DNA from: Smittium mucronatum
Lineage: Eukaryota; Kickxellomycota; Harpellomycetes; Harpellales; Legeriomycetaceae
Assembly: GCA_001953115.1 (NCBI GenBank)
Contig: LSSL01007381.1
Span: 1 to 18,728, forward strand
Length of the DNA: 18,728 nucleotides
Direction: 5' to 3'
Under the pieces are notes generated by a model, which had not been told where the DNA came from, did no database searches, and saw only the letters and a list, made by a program, of their open reading frames with translations. Made by a program: the position numbers and the translations under genes. Position 1 is the stretch's first letter; the number at the start of each line of letters is the position of its first letter. Of this stretch, positions 1-8,820 are shown piece after piece.

Positions 1-163
1 AAAAAAATTATTAATAAAACATCTTTATAATTGATTTAATGCATAAAATTATGAACTTAATGTGAAATAAAACAACTAAAATATAGATTTAAATTCAACA
101 TTTGAAAAAATCAAATCCAAAAATATAAAAAGGATAAAATAGTGGAATTTATGAACAATTTTG
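1..163. other. AT-rich flank, nothing recognised
   Basis: Flank outside the large inverted-repeat element. It is A-rich on the plus strand, with no open frame of note, no tRNA-like box and no repeat. The last bases before 164 do not match the bases after 3954, so no target-site duplication is visible here. Confidence 0.6.
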
Positions 164-950
164 AAAAATTATTAAATTAAAAAATCGAACATTTTTTGGA
201 AAGTTTTTGCAAAAATAGTCATAATTTGGAAACAATTTCAAAAATATTCAGAATAAATCACTGTAGATTTACTTTCAACAAGCTCAATTTATTTTATTAT
301 TTTTTATCAAAAAAATTACAATATTAGCCAAAAATTGAAATACCTTTTAGCTTTTTTTATACATTGAGGAAAATGATATGATTAACAGTATTTAATGGAT
401 TCCTGAGAGAGAAATTCAAAATATCGAATCATTTCCATAATTAGGCCTCAAAAACTAGAAAAATTTTTTATGAGCACTATACAGTTTTTTTCTCATGCGA
501 AAACCCCAAAATTTTCAAAGCAACTTGTAAAATATGAAATTCCTTCTAAAGAAGGATTCAAAAAGGGATACCCGCAGAAAATCTCGCCATCTAGGATCAA
601 TAAATTTATTATTTTGATTTAAAAATTCGCTATTGGAATTAAAAGGTAACACATTTAAAAAATTTATAAGACTTTTTCTTCGTTATAATAATAATAATAA
701 TACAGGGTTATAGCGCATTTATAGAAAATTTGAAGCGTGACCACTGAATTTTTTCCAAAATTCGATATACAGAATAAAAAATCAGAAATACACAAACCTT
801 AGCCCGTGGCAATTTTTCGTCAGCCTACAAACCATATTTATAGGATGAATAATTACAGAAAATGAAAATGAAAATGATCAAGTAAACATATTTATTTGAT
901 ATTTTTATTATTAAACTAAAAAAAATTCCATATAGATACGAAATTTAATT
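164..950 (+). repeat. Left 787-bp inverted-repeat arm
   Basis: Pairs base for base with 3168-3954 on the other strand; coordinates of paired bases sum to 4118 throughout. Mismatches seen by hand include C versus A in the GTGG[C/A]AATTTTT stretch near 810, T versus C near 376, and three positions in an A/T run near 460-470. The arm carries no ORF. The middle (about 560-600) is less AT-biased than its surroundings and could hold binding sites, but that is a guess. Confidence 0.9.
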
Positions 951-1557
951 CGGAGTTGTGAAAATCTAAATCCCCGTTATGAACGAATTTTTTTTCTGAT
1001 TTCTATAGAACTATAAGCATCATGATATTTTTTAATTTTGAATACAAACTTTATAAGTAAATATATTATGTAAAATTTAAAATAATTCATCATCTAGTTC
1101 AATGCCCATATAATTTATTTCTAGAGTTAATTTTTAAATAATATTTATATAACAATAATATAAGTTTAAAAGATATGCTTTATTTTTATATTGATATAAT
1201 TATCTTCTATTAGTTATCATTTTCTTTTTTTTAACTCTTAAACATCCAATTATCCTTTTTTGACCTTAAATCTTTGCATTTAGCTTTTAGTAATAAAAAC
1301 TTGTATTTTTTTTCATATTTAAATCATATTTGTAAAAATAAGTAACTGAAAAAAGAATAAAAAAGATTATATCATCCATTAAAAAAGGCATAATTAGAAG
1401 TTGAAAACCATCGTATGAATTATTTTTATTTGTTTTAAGAAAGAAATTGTGAATATTTTTTTTTTGATTTTGGATTAACCTACAAGTTTTTTATTTTTTC
1501 CACTCTCCCCAAAATTTCCACAACTGAAAATTTTCATTCTTTTTCGACTATCCAAAG

Positions 1558-1743
1558 CTAAAATATTTTTTTATTAGGTCTAGCTAAATTCTTTTTTACC
1601 AAAGATGGGTTAGTTATGTTATTTCTTGTCATTCCACTGATTTCTATCGGGTTAAAATGAGAACTATATGCCGGTGAAGTTTTCTCTTTATTTGTAAATT
1701 TCTCTAATAAAATTTTCAAGATTAGATTTAAAAAATGTGACAA
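1558..1743 (-). pseudogene. Possible Tc1/mariner transposase C-terminal relic
   Basis: The 61-codon minus-strand frame contains PAYSSHFNPIEI (E codon at 1642-1644). This resembles the PAYSPxxNPIE motif that carries the third catalytic acid of Tc1/mariner DDE transposases. The proline, tyrosine, asparagine, proline and glutamate of the motif are kept. Further up the minus strand (1744-2160) all frames are full of stops and I could not find the first two catalytic aspartates with confidence. The frame lies inside the inverted-repeat element, so either the element was once a Tc1/mariner with very long ends or an older mariner lies within it. The motif is short, so chance similarity is possible. 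Confidence 0.35.
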
Positions 1744-3167
1744 CTATAGCAAATTACAAGCACGGCCTTTTTCACTTCCTAATACATCCACAGTTTAAAT
1801 TTTTGGAATTTTTGCTTGATATTATTTATCTGCATTTTGAACTATAATAAACCAAATAAGCGATAGCTGAATTTTCTATAAATTTTTAATACTGACAGAA
1901 TTTTTTTTTTTTGAAGAATCCTTTTGAATTTTTATAAAATCCTTCAAATTTCTCATGATAATTCTAAATTTTTCAAAAATTTCTTTTCTGTTTTCTTAGT
2001 CAGTATATTTATGAGATTAAAGTAAGACGTAATCCTCTATCTTTGGATCAAATTATCGATTGATTTGTACTTTTTAAGAGGATAAATCACAAAAATTGGA
2101 GCAGGAAAGAATTAAAAAGACCAGCTTTAGAATATTAGGCTTTTTAATTATTTAAATAAATTTGTATTGATAAGTCTAATACCCTCCATTTATTTCAAAA
2201 AAGAATTTTTATTTGAATTCTTTGCAAAAGAACAAAGATTTGATGCAATTTTTTTTCCGGATTCCCAAAAATATTTCAGTTTAAATATAAAAGGTACCTG
2301 TAATGTTTAAAATTAAGAAATTTTTTAGAGACGGAATTTTCAATTCTCTTTAAAATCCCTTTTTATAACTAGGTACTCGTTTTTTCGATAAAAATTTCCA
2401 GATAATATGACTATTCTTCATTATTTTAGAACGATATATCCCAAAACATTATGCAAGTATATTGACCGTCACAGATATTTTTGAGGTGATTAATATTATA
2501 TTCGAATATCTGGAGAATAAATTAAAAGCATACAATGATATTAAGAGAATGTATTTCTTAGCGAAAAGTAAAAATTTCGTGAAAATATTAAACGGCTACA
2601 AAACTTTCAATTTATTTTTACATAAATCGAATTCCGTTAGTACATTAAGGTTTGGTATCTTTTCAAGAAGATTTTTTATTTTTTTTATTTTTTCTTCAGG
2701 TTCCTTGGTTGTGTGGCTTTCATTTTTTTTTCTATTTCTCTATAAGCCATACAATATAAAGTAACGTATTCAAATTTTTTTTAAATCAAAATTTTTATAA
2801 TTAGATCGAATTTTTTTGGAGCAAGCTCCCAGTAATGATTTTGCTATTTTTATAATAGTTTTACCTCTAAGTTCATGGAAAATAAGATAAAAATCGTGCA
2901 TTGAGTTATTAAAAATGTGAATAAAACCATCTTTTATCAGATATCCATTCAAAATACATCGATTTTCTTTAAATATACCTTTTGAGGAGAGCATTTTTTT
3001 AGATATAAAAGAAATACTGCATAATCTATTTATTTGAATATTTAAACTCGTTAAAAAAAATTCAGAAATAATTTTGTTTCTATAAATTTTGATTCCAAAA
3101 TAAATTGAGCCTAATTCTTCATTTAATCTATCTTAAAAACCGTAAAATTTGATTGCTATTTATCTTA
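1744..3167. other. Interior of inverted-repeat element, no intact gene
   Basis: Stop-rich AT sequence between the mariner-like relic and the right arm. Two short open frames occur: 2462-2764 plus, whose C-terminal third is phenylalanine-rich because of poly-T tracts, and 2770-2994 minus. I recognise no domain in either. Lengths of 100 and 74 codons are only weak evidence of coding in DNA of this composition. Either could be debris of a transposase. Confidence 0.4.
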
Positions 3168-3954
3168 AATTAAATTTCGTATCTATATGGAATTTTTTTT
3201 AGTTTAATAATAAAAATATCAAATAAATATGTTTACTTGATCATTTTCATTTTCATTTTCTGTAATTATTCATCCTATAAATATGGTTTGTAGGCTGACG
3301 AAAAATTTCCACGGGCTAAGGTTTGTGTATTTCTGATTTTTTATTCTGTATATCGAATTTTGGAAAAAATTCAGTGGTCACGCTTCAAATTTTCTATAAA
3401 TGCGCTATAACCCTGTATTATTATTATTATTATAACGAAGAAAAAGTCTTATAAATTTTTTAAATGTGTTACCTTTTAATTCCAATAGCGAATTTTTAAA
3501 TCAAAATAATAAATTTATTGATCCTAGATGGCGAGATTTTCTGCGGGTATCCCTTTTTGAATCCTTCTTTAGAAGGAATTTCATATTTTACAAGTTGCTT
3601 TGAAAATTTTGGGGTTTTCGCATGAGAAAAAAACTGTATAGTGCTCATAAATTTTTTTTCTAGTTTTTGAGGCCTAATTATGGAAATGATTCGATATTTT
3701 GAATTTCTCTCTCAGGAATCCATTAAATACTGTTAATCATGTCATTTTCCTCAATGTATAAAAAAAGCTAAAAGGTATTTCAATTTTTGGCTAATATTGT
3801 AATTTTTTTGATAAAAAATAATAAAATAAATTGAGCTAGTTGAAAGTAAATCTACAGTGATTTATTCTGAATATTTTTGCAATTGTTTCCAAATTATGAC
3901 TATTTTTGCAAAAACTTTCCAAAAAATGTTCGATTTTTTAATTTAATAATTTTT
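3168..3954 (-). repeat. Right 787-bp inverted-repeat arm
   Basis: Reverse complement of 164-950 with about 7 substitutions and no indel. The outer end is at 3954; beyond it the sequence changes to TAAACCCTAAAA, which has no counterpart on the left. The inner end is at 3168. Confidence 0.9.
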
Positions 3955-4760
3955 TAAACCCTAAAATTTTCCAGCATATATCATTTTAACGAATATTTCA
4001 AGTTACTAAAGATGAAATCCCAATTTATATTTTATTTCAAAGCTTTAAAAATATATAGATAAAAAGAGCTATATTCAATACCCCTTTTATCATAAATCTA
4101 AAAATTGCTTGTCACAATTTTTTAAAAAATGAATATGATTTTCTTTTTCTGATTTAGGCCAAATTTCCCAATTCTTTGATTTATCTAAAAATTAAACTTT
4201 CAATTATTTAATAGGTGAAAAAGTTTCAAAATTGCAGTTTCATAAGCTTTATTTATATTTTATTATTTTATTCCAGTATTTGAATACTTTAAACCTCACA
4301 TTTAATATTAAGGCTCAAAATCGTTTTTGAAAGACAATTTATTTTTTAATACCTCTCATTTTTTTAATTAATCAAAAATTCAATTTTATCCCCGAATTTT
4401 TTTAGTGCATCTCAAAAATATTTCCTTTTTTAAATATTTTTTATTAATCGTTACTTCATACAATATTTCCTCTAATTTATATTTAAATTTATATCTAACT
4501 CCAGGTTACCATACTTATAGCGATTTTATTAGTTTGTTTTTTTCAAGTGTATGAAAATATAAAAAAAATTTAAGTCCTTTTTTATCTATTTTCATCATTA
4601 GAATTTTTAATAATTTATATATAATATAATATTTTGATATATTCTTTTATCAACAATTTTTTATCTTTGCATTTTTTTTCTGGGCAATTTATAAATTCAA
4701 ATTTGAATTCCAAACCAAAAACAATCCAACCCAACAAAGAGGTACAAATTATATAAATAA
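3955..4760. other. AT-rich non-coding stretch
   Basis: T-rich, stop-dense sequence with no reading frame, tRNA-like box or repeat that I can support. The strand bias changes near 4700 from T-rich to A-rich, which coincides with the start of the decayed reading frames that follow. Confidence 0.5.
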
Positions 4761-5493
4761 ATGAAGAAAAAAAGAAAAGAGTTCCATTACAGATATATGA
4801 AATTATATATTATCTAAACGCACCCTCAAATTATGAGAAATAGTCAAAGGTGGCAAAAATGAAGGCAAATAAATAAAGTAAAATGCAAGGAAAATGAAAA
4901 GATCCAAAATTTACGAGCAACTCAAAAAAAAAGTAGGAGTACAGTATAAAGAAATCCCATTATCTAGGCCTGATGTAGTTTCGAATTTCGAAAGTAATTT
5001 TAAATTATGAATAGATAGTAAAATAAAAAAACTCATAACTACCTAATAGGGCGGTAAAAGGCTATATTTTTATTCAGAAAGCTCTATAAATTATGATAAT
5101 TCAAAAAAAATGTGAAATTCGAGGCCGGAAATAGCTTTTTTGAAAATTTAACAAAAGAAAGAGTTTGAACAGAATAAAATTGACTTGGAAAGCATAAATT
5201 ACAGATGAATAAACAGAAATCTAATCACTAAACAGATAATATTTATTTAATTTTTGATGTAGACTATCTCTCATACCAGATATAAAACCATCTCCTATTT
5301 TTTACTTATAAAGCCAAAAAATAATTTATTTTTTTGATAGATGTTTAATATAAGTGAGACATGTTAATTCTTAAAAAATTATCTACGAGAACTTAATTTT
5401 ATGTCGAGAAAGTTATTTTTCTTGTATTAAATCTGGAAAATATAAAATTAATATGATTTTTGGATCAAATTCAATATATTTAGACTTAATACT
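4761..5493 (+). pseudogene. Traces of decayed reading frames, unassigned
   Basis: A-rich plus-strand region with fragments that look coding. One frame opens at the ATG at 4761 and runs 18 codons. A second opens at the ATG at 4894 and runs 38 codons to the TGA at 5008, containing YKEIPLSRPDVVSNF. It continues in the same frame across several stops to about 5230 (for example GGKRLYFYSESSINYD). No domain is recognised. It lies directly upstream of a Tc1/mariner-like C-terminal relic on the same strand, and the total length from 4761 to 5841 is about that of a Tc1/mariner transposase. It may therefore be the N-terminal half of the same dead gene, but no catalytic residue supports this. Confidence 0.25.
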
Positions 5494-5841
5494 ATGATTA
5501 TTAACACAATCAATATCAAGATTTTTAACGATGTTGAAACAAGAGAATTAATACTCATTTGGAAATCTTCGAATAAAAAAGCCACATGTCTAAACTTATA
5601 TTATAAATCAGCTTTAAAAATGAGTCTTATTCAGGATTTAAAATTTATTGAAAAAAAAAAAAATTTAAATTTTAAAATACTCTTTTTGATGGACAGACAC
5701 GCTGTCCATCAAAAAGATCTATAGAAATTTTTTGAAAAAATAAATGTTTTTTTATTCCTCCAAACATATACTCATTCATTCAATCAATTGAAAAAGGTGT
5801 TATATAAAAATTTAAGTCACACTTATGAAATTTTCATTTGA
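5494..5841 (+). pseudogene. Tc1/mariner-like transposase C-terminal relic
   Basis: The frame from the ATG at 5494 is open for 76 codons to a TAG at 5722, then continues in the same frame for 38 more codons to a TGA at 5839. It contains LFLMDRHAVHQKDL, which matches the second-aspartate motif of Tc1/mariner enzymes (hhDNAxxHxxK). About 25 residues later comes TYTHSFNQLKKVLYK, which resembles PYSPxLNPIExxWxxxK. In that motif the prolines and the catalytic glutamate are lost (NQLK where NPIE is expected), so the enzyme is dead even apart from the internal TAG. The motif order and spacing fit the family; the degradation limits certainty. A perfect inverted repeat (5681-5717) overlaps the DRHAVH motif. 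Confidence 0.5.
5681..5717. repeat. Perfect 16-bp hairpin
   Basis: Arms TCTTTTTGATGGACAG (5681-5696) and its exact reverse complement (5702-5717) are separated by ACACG. It lies across the transposase-like DRHAVH motif. The terminal T-run followed by a stem could act as a structure in RNA, but no function is shown. Confidence 0.9.
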
Positions 5842-7280
5842 AATTCTAAATGTTTATGTAACTGGTGGGGTCTCAGCACAGTGATTTCGGAAATTTTTAA
5901 CATCAAAGTTTGTAATAATTTATATTTGATTCATGTAACATCTTTACTAAGCCTCGTCTTATTCGAATTCGGAAAATATTGGTACAGTTGATTTATGATA
6001 AGAAATATTCAGATATAAAAATAAAATTACTCTAGCAAAAAAAATTATGTCTTCACATGTTTTGTAGTTTGGAGTGTGATGGTATTAACATTTCTCTAGA
6101 TAGGAATAACTATTATGAATAATGTTTATGATTTGATTCAAATTTCACAGTATAAATTTCATCATAATAGGGGAAAGAATATAATGAATTAATCAAAAAG
6201 ACATCAGAGCTATACATAAAGGTATATATATCTTCGGATGAGGAATTTTAGTTTTGTGCAAGAAAGATAAAGACCCCATCAGACCAAAAAATATGATAAA
6301 AATAACAATAAAATCACTTATAAGCTATCACAAAGTAATTTGTGATTAAAAAAAAATAGACAGAAAACAATTCAAATATCCTTCTGCCCTGATAAATAAA
6401 ATTCATTCAACTTTTTAAGATTTTAAATGTTATTATTGCAATCAAAAGAGCAAACGAAATTATAATGATTTGATTCTTATCGTAATTACTTTTTGATATA
6501 TTGAAATTTTATAATATTTTAGGAATATTATCTAAATTTTATTTTTAAAAATTTTAAAAAAAAATCTGTTTGGATTCTATTGTTTTTAAACTTATAAAAA
6601 ATATAAGATTAAAAAAAACTTTAAATAAGGAAATTCGATCTTTTTATACTAAACATATACATCATTTTCAAAATCAATGATTTATAACCGGAAATATGTA
6701 TTCCGATAATAGCGCATGTATATTTAATTTTAATAGTAAAATTCATCCTTCAGTTATTCAATTTTAGAAAAAAAAAACACATTTCATGAGATGTTTTCAG
6801 ATAATCAGAATGGTATATTAACAGAATTATTTGCCTAATTTAAAAAATTTTGATAAAAAAATCTTATTTAAAAGAAACTCCTCTTAAAAATAATAATAAT
6901 TTCATTTTACCTTGTCTAATGCTTGTATGAACCTAGTCTCTCTTCCTAAACTTAGCTCATTAATGCTAAGCTTATTAGTTCCATAAAGGATAAATAATTT
7001 TTTTATATTAAATATATACAAAAATTAACAGGGAGTCCAGACTTAACATCATAATTCTTAGATTTGAAATAAAAATTCGTTGATAAATATGAGCAACTTT
7101 TTTTGTTAATTAATCCAGTATATATTTTCTTATTATTAATTTATCCACTAAGACAAATGAGTGAAGGAATGTTTATAATACAGATCTTTTTTGGTTAATG
7201 GAATCATAATATTTACTCTAAAGATTCTTATTTCAAAATGGAAACCAAAGAAAGCAAACCTTTTATATTTTTTAATTTTT
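5842..7280. other. AT-rich stretch without a recognisable gene
   Basis: All frames are stop-dense. A few short peptide-like patches occur (near 6210-6300 plus), but none reaches a recognisable motif. A small inverted repeat CTTAGC/GCTAAG lies near 6950-6970. I see nothing else that I can support. Confidence 0.45.
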
Positions 7281-7481
7281 ATAGTTTTTGATTATGTTGT
7301 TGTCTTATAAGCGACGCCGGATTGAAATAAATTGCATAAAAAATAGAGGTGTTCCATAATTTTTTTTTTATAAAAGCATCCTTTATTTTTCTTCATTTAG
7401 GGTTCTGATGACCACTCATTTGTTTTTTTTTTCTTTCTCAATTCTTTCATTCATTATATGCGATTTTTAGCTCTCGTTCAG

Positions 7482-7655
7482 CCAATGAAAGTTGGAATGT
7501 TTTTTTCGTTATTCTTGATGTTATATTATTTTTCCCTATTTCTTGGCTATAAAACCAGGATATTGCCACTTTTTTTTTTGACATTTTCTAATTGACGCAA
7601 TTTTTTTTTTTGGGAATTATCCTAAAATAACGAGGGGTACCTGTAGTTTAATAAA
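7482..7655 (+). promoter_or_regulatory. Promoter-like CCAAT / TATA / AATAAA arrangement
   Basis: CCAAT at 7482-7486, TATAAAA at 7548-7554 (in GGCTATAAAACCAGG) and AATAAA at 7650-7655 occur in that order on the plus strand. The spacing from CCAAT to TATA (about 65) and from TATA to AATAAA (about 100) would suit either a pol II promoter or a solo LTR. No ORF follows. In DNA this rich in A and T, TATA and AATAAA arise often by chance, so this is tentative. Confidence 0.2.
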
Positions 7656-7715
7656 GCTTTTTTTTTTGCAACTTGATTTTATAGTAAGGTAGCAATAGAA
7701 AAGTTAAAGGATGTA

Positions 7716-7731
7716 TAAATAATAACCAGAA
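7716..7731 (-). repeat. Target-site duplication, copy next to the poly(A) tail
   Basis: TAAATAATAACCAGAA is repeated exactly at 7894-7909. The two copies bracket the poly-T-initiated insert and are read as a 16-bp target-site duplication. Confidence 0.75.
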
Positions 7732-7893
7732 TTTTTTTTTTTTTTTTTTTAACGGGAATTTATTTATAATATTTAAATACTAGAAAAAAACTAAAATAAA
7801 AATACAATAAAAGGAAAAAAATAATCAAATTTCATCCCACTCCCATCTGTCGCTCTAGCGGCTCCGTACCCACTGGGCATTGGTTCAAGGAGT
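7732..7893 (-). mobile_element. Short retroposon with poly(A) tail (5'-truncated LINE or SINE)
   Basis: The insert lies between two exact 16-bp direct repeats. On the minus strand it starts at 7893 with about 50 bases of balanced composition (including GGGTACGGAGCCGCTAGAGC), becomes AT-rich, and ends in 19 consecutive A residues (plus-strand T run 7732-7750). A target-site duplication of this length with a terminal A tail is the signature of target-primed reverse transcription by a LINE machinery. At 162 bp it is either a heavily 5'-truncated LINE copy or a SINE. No good pol III A/B box pair is visible, so a truncated LINE 3' end is preferred. Exact repeats and a clean tail suggest a young insertion. 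Confidence 0.65.
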
Positions 7894-7909
7894 TAAATAA
7901 TAACCAGAA
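7894..7909 (-). repeat. Target-site duplication, copy at the 5' side of the retroposon
   Basis: Second exact copy of TAAATAATAACCAGAA. It lies about 100 bp from the 3' end of the initiator tRNA gene. Confidence 0.75.
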
Positions 7910-8003
7910 GTTTATCAATAATAATAGTCAAAATTTATTTGTTAAATCATTAATTTTTATTAAAAATATTTATTAGGCCGTGTAAAACTAAGCTGTATTT
8001 TAC

Positions 8004-8009
8004 AAAAAA
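8004..8009 (-). terminator. RNA polymerase III T6 terminator for the tRNA pair
   Basis: Six A on the plus strand give TTTTTT on the transcribed sense strand, 3 nt after the discriminator base of the initiator tRNA. There is no T run between the two tRNAs, so one terminator serves both, consistent with a dicistronic transcript. Confidence 0.75.
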
Positions 8010-8012
8010 TAC

Positions 8013-8084
8013 TAGCACCACCGGGTTTCGATCCAGGGACCTCAAGGTTATGAGCCTTGCGCGCTTCCTCTGCGCTATGGTGCT
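8013..8084 (-). tRNA. Initiator-type tRNA-Met(CAT)
   Basis: A full 72-nt cloverleaf with discriminator A: acceptor AGCACCA/TGGTGCT, D-stem GCGC/GCGC, anticodon arm CAAGG-CTCATAA-CCTTG with CAT at 8050-8052, and T-loop ATCGAAA. A1:U72, A54 and A60 are the eukaryotic initiator hallmarks and exclude an ordinary elongator Met. The loop has U33, as in yeast initiators; vertebrate initiators have C33. Two oddities stand out. The usual three G:C pairs at 29-31/39-41 are reduced to two, with A29:U41. The T-stem has a U51:C63 mismatch (CCTGG against CCCGG). The A box (TAGCGCAGAGG) is good; the B box is the variant form GGATCGAAACC. It delivers the first methionine in translation if functional. No intron. 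Confidence 0.88.
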
Positions 8085-8089
8085 GGCTA

Positions 8090-8161
8090 GGGCCTGACCG
8101 GGGATTGAACCCGGGACCTCTCGCACCCAAAGCGAGAATCATACCGCTAGACCATCAGGCC
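8090..8161 (-). tRNA. tRNA-Pro(TGG)
   Basis: A 72-nt cloverleaf with perfect acceptor GGCCTGA/TCAGGCC, anticodon stem CTCGC/GCGAG with loop TTTGGGT (anticodon TGG at 8127-8129), T-stem CCGGG/CCCGG with loop TTCAATC, and discriminator C. It reads CCN proline codons, chiefly CCA. The A box TGGTCTAGCGG and B box GGTTCAATCCC fit pol III consensus well. The core is the highly conserved eukaryotic tRNA-Pro body and has no intron. It is the upstream member of a tandem pair: only 5 nt separate it from the initiator tRNA, with no terminator between, so its strong internal promoter may drive both. Confidence 0.95.
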
Positions 8162-8820
8162 GATGATGCGCCGGTTTGTAGCAAAAATCAATAAGTACAA
8201 AAAATTTCTAACATATTTGGTTTTGTCTTGTGCAATACATTTCATCATACGCTATCCCAAATCATTTCACTCACCGTATATTTTTAGTATCACATTTAAT
8301 AACTGATCTTTGCTAGAAATATTTACAACTTTTACTTTTATTTTTACAGGAAATATAAAAAGGAAGTGACTTGATATACCAGTAGAGGAGAGACACACAT
8401 ACTATTTTCACATACTATTTTCACATTCTATTTTCAATGTTTAATTAAAAAAATAAAAAAATAAACGCAGATGTATGAAATTTAATTTTAAGTTATTATA
8501 TTAAAAAATTTTGATGGGCGAACCTGAAAGTATAATTTTTAGATACGGGATAAAAAAAACCATGACAGTTCTATAAGACATTAAAAATGGTCAATTTTTG
8601 TATTTTCACCTACTACGCTATCGGAGACTCCAAGCCCAGTTCAAATTCAAAGATCTTACTGTTTAATTTAACCTTAACTCATACTTTTTTGGTTTCTATA
8701 GGTTTAAAAATTTATCCAGGCGTAGAGAGCTCTTGAATATCAGCTAAAACATGAAGATGCTAGTTGGTACTTTTTTAATTAGTCCGAGAGAACATTCCAA
8801 ATATTAATAATAAAGTGGTA
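8162..8820. other. Non-coding region between tRNAs and GC-rich island
   Basis: No reading frame of note. It contains a three-copy 13-bp tandem repeat (8397-8435). Composition becomes less AT-biased after about 8600 (for example CTACGCTATCGGAGACTCCAAG near 8610-8630), which may be a decayed edge of the island that follows. I recognise no gene. Confidence 0.4.
8397..8435 (+). repeat. Three tandem copies of a 13-bp unit
   Basis: ACATACTATTTTC occurs twice exactly, followed by ACATTCTATTTTC with one change. It is a short minisatellite with no evident role. Confidence 0.85.

Larger units (their letters stand above)
164..3954. mobile_element. Long terminal-inverted-repeat DNA element (foldback/MULE-like)
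   Basis: Two 787-bp arms (164-950 and 3168-3954) are reverse complements with no indels. By hand alignment they differ at about 7 positions, roughly 99% identity, and they bound a 2217-bp interior. Both ends begin AAAAATTATTAAATT. Long, near-identical terminal inverted repeats are known from MULE and Foldback DNA transposons, so this is probably a fairly recent insertion of such an element. The interior has no intact transposase. It holds three short ORFs, of which 1558-1743 (minus) carries a Tc1/mariner-like motif. I see no clear target-site duplication. A plain segmental inverted duplication is an alternative, but the sharp matching ends favour a transposon. Confidence 0.75.

Noticed and set aside
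2462..2764. 100-codon plus-strand ORF inside the inverted-repeat element
   Set aside because: No motif recognised, and the phenylalanine-rich tail is poly-T; not supported as a gene.
8013..8084. Elongator tRNA-Met
   Set aside because: A1:U72, A54 and A60 mark it as initiator-type.
7960..8142. 60-codon minus-strand ORF
   Set aside because: It lies almost entirely within the two tRNA genes; openness comes from their GC-rich sequence.
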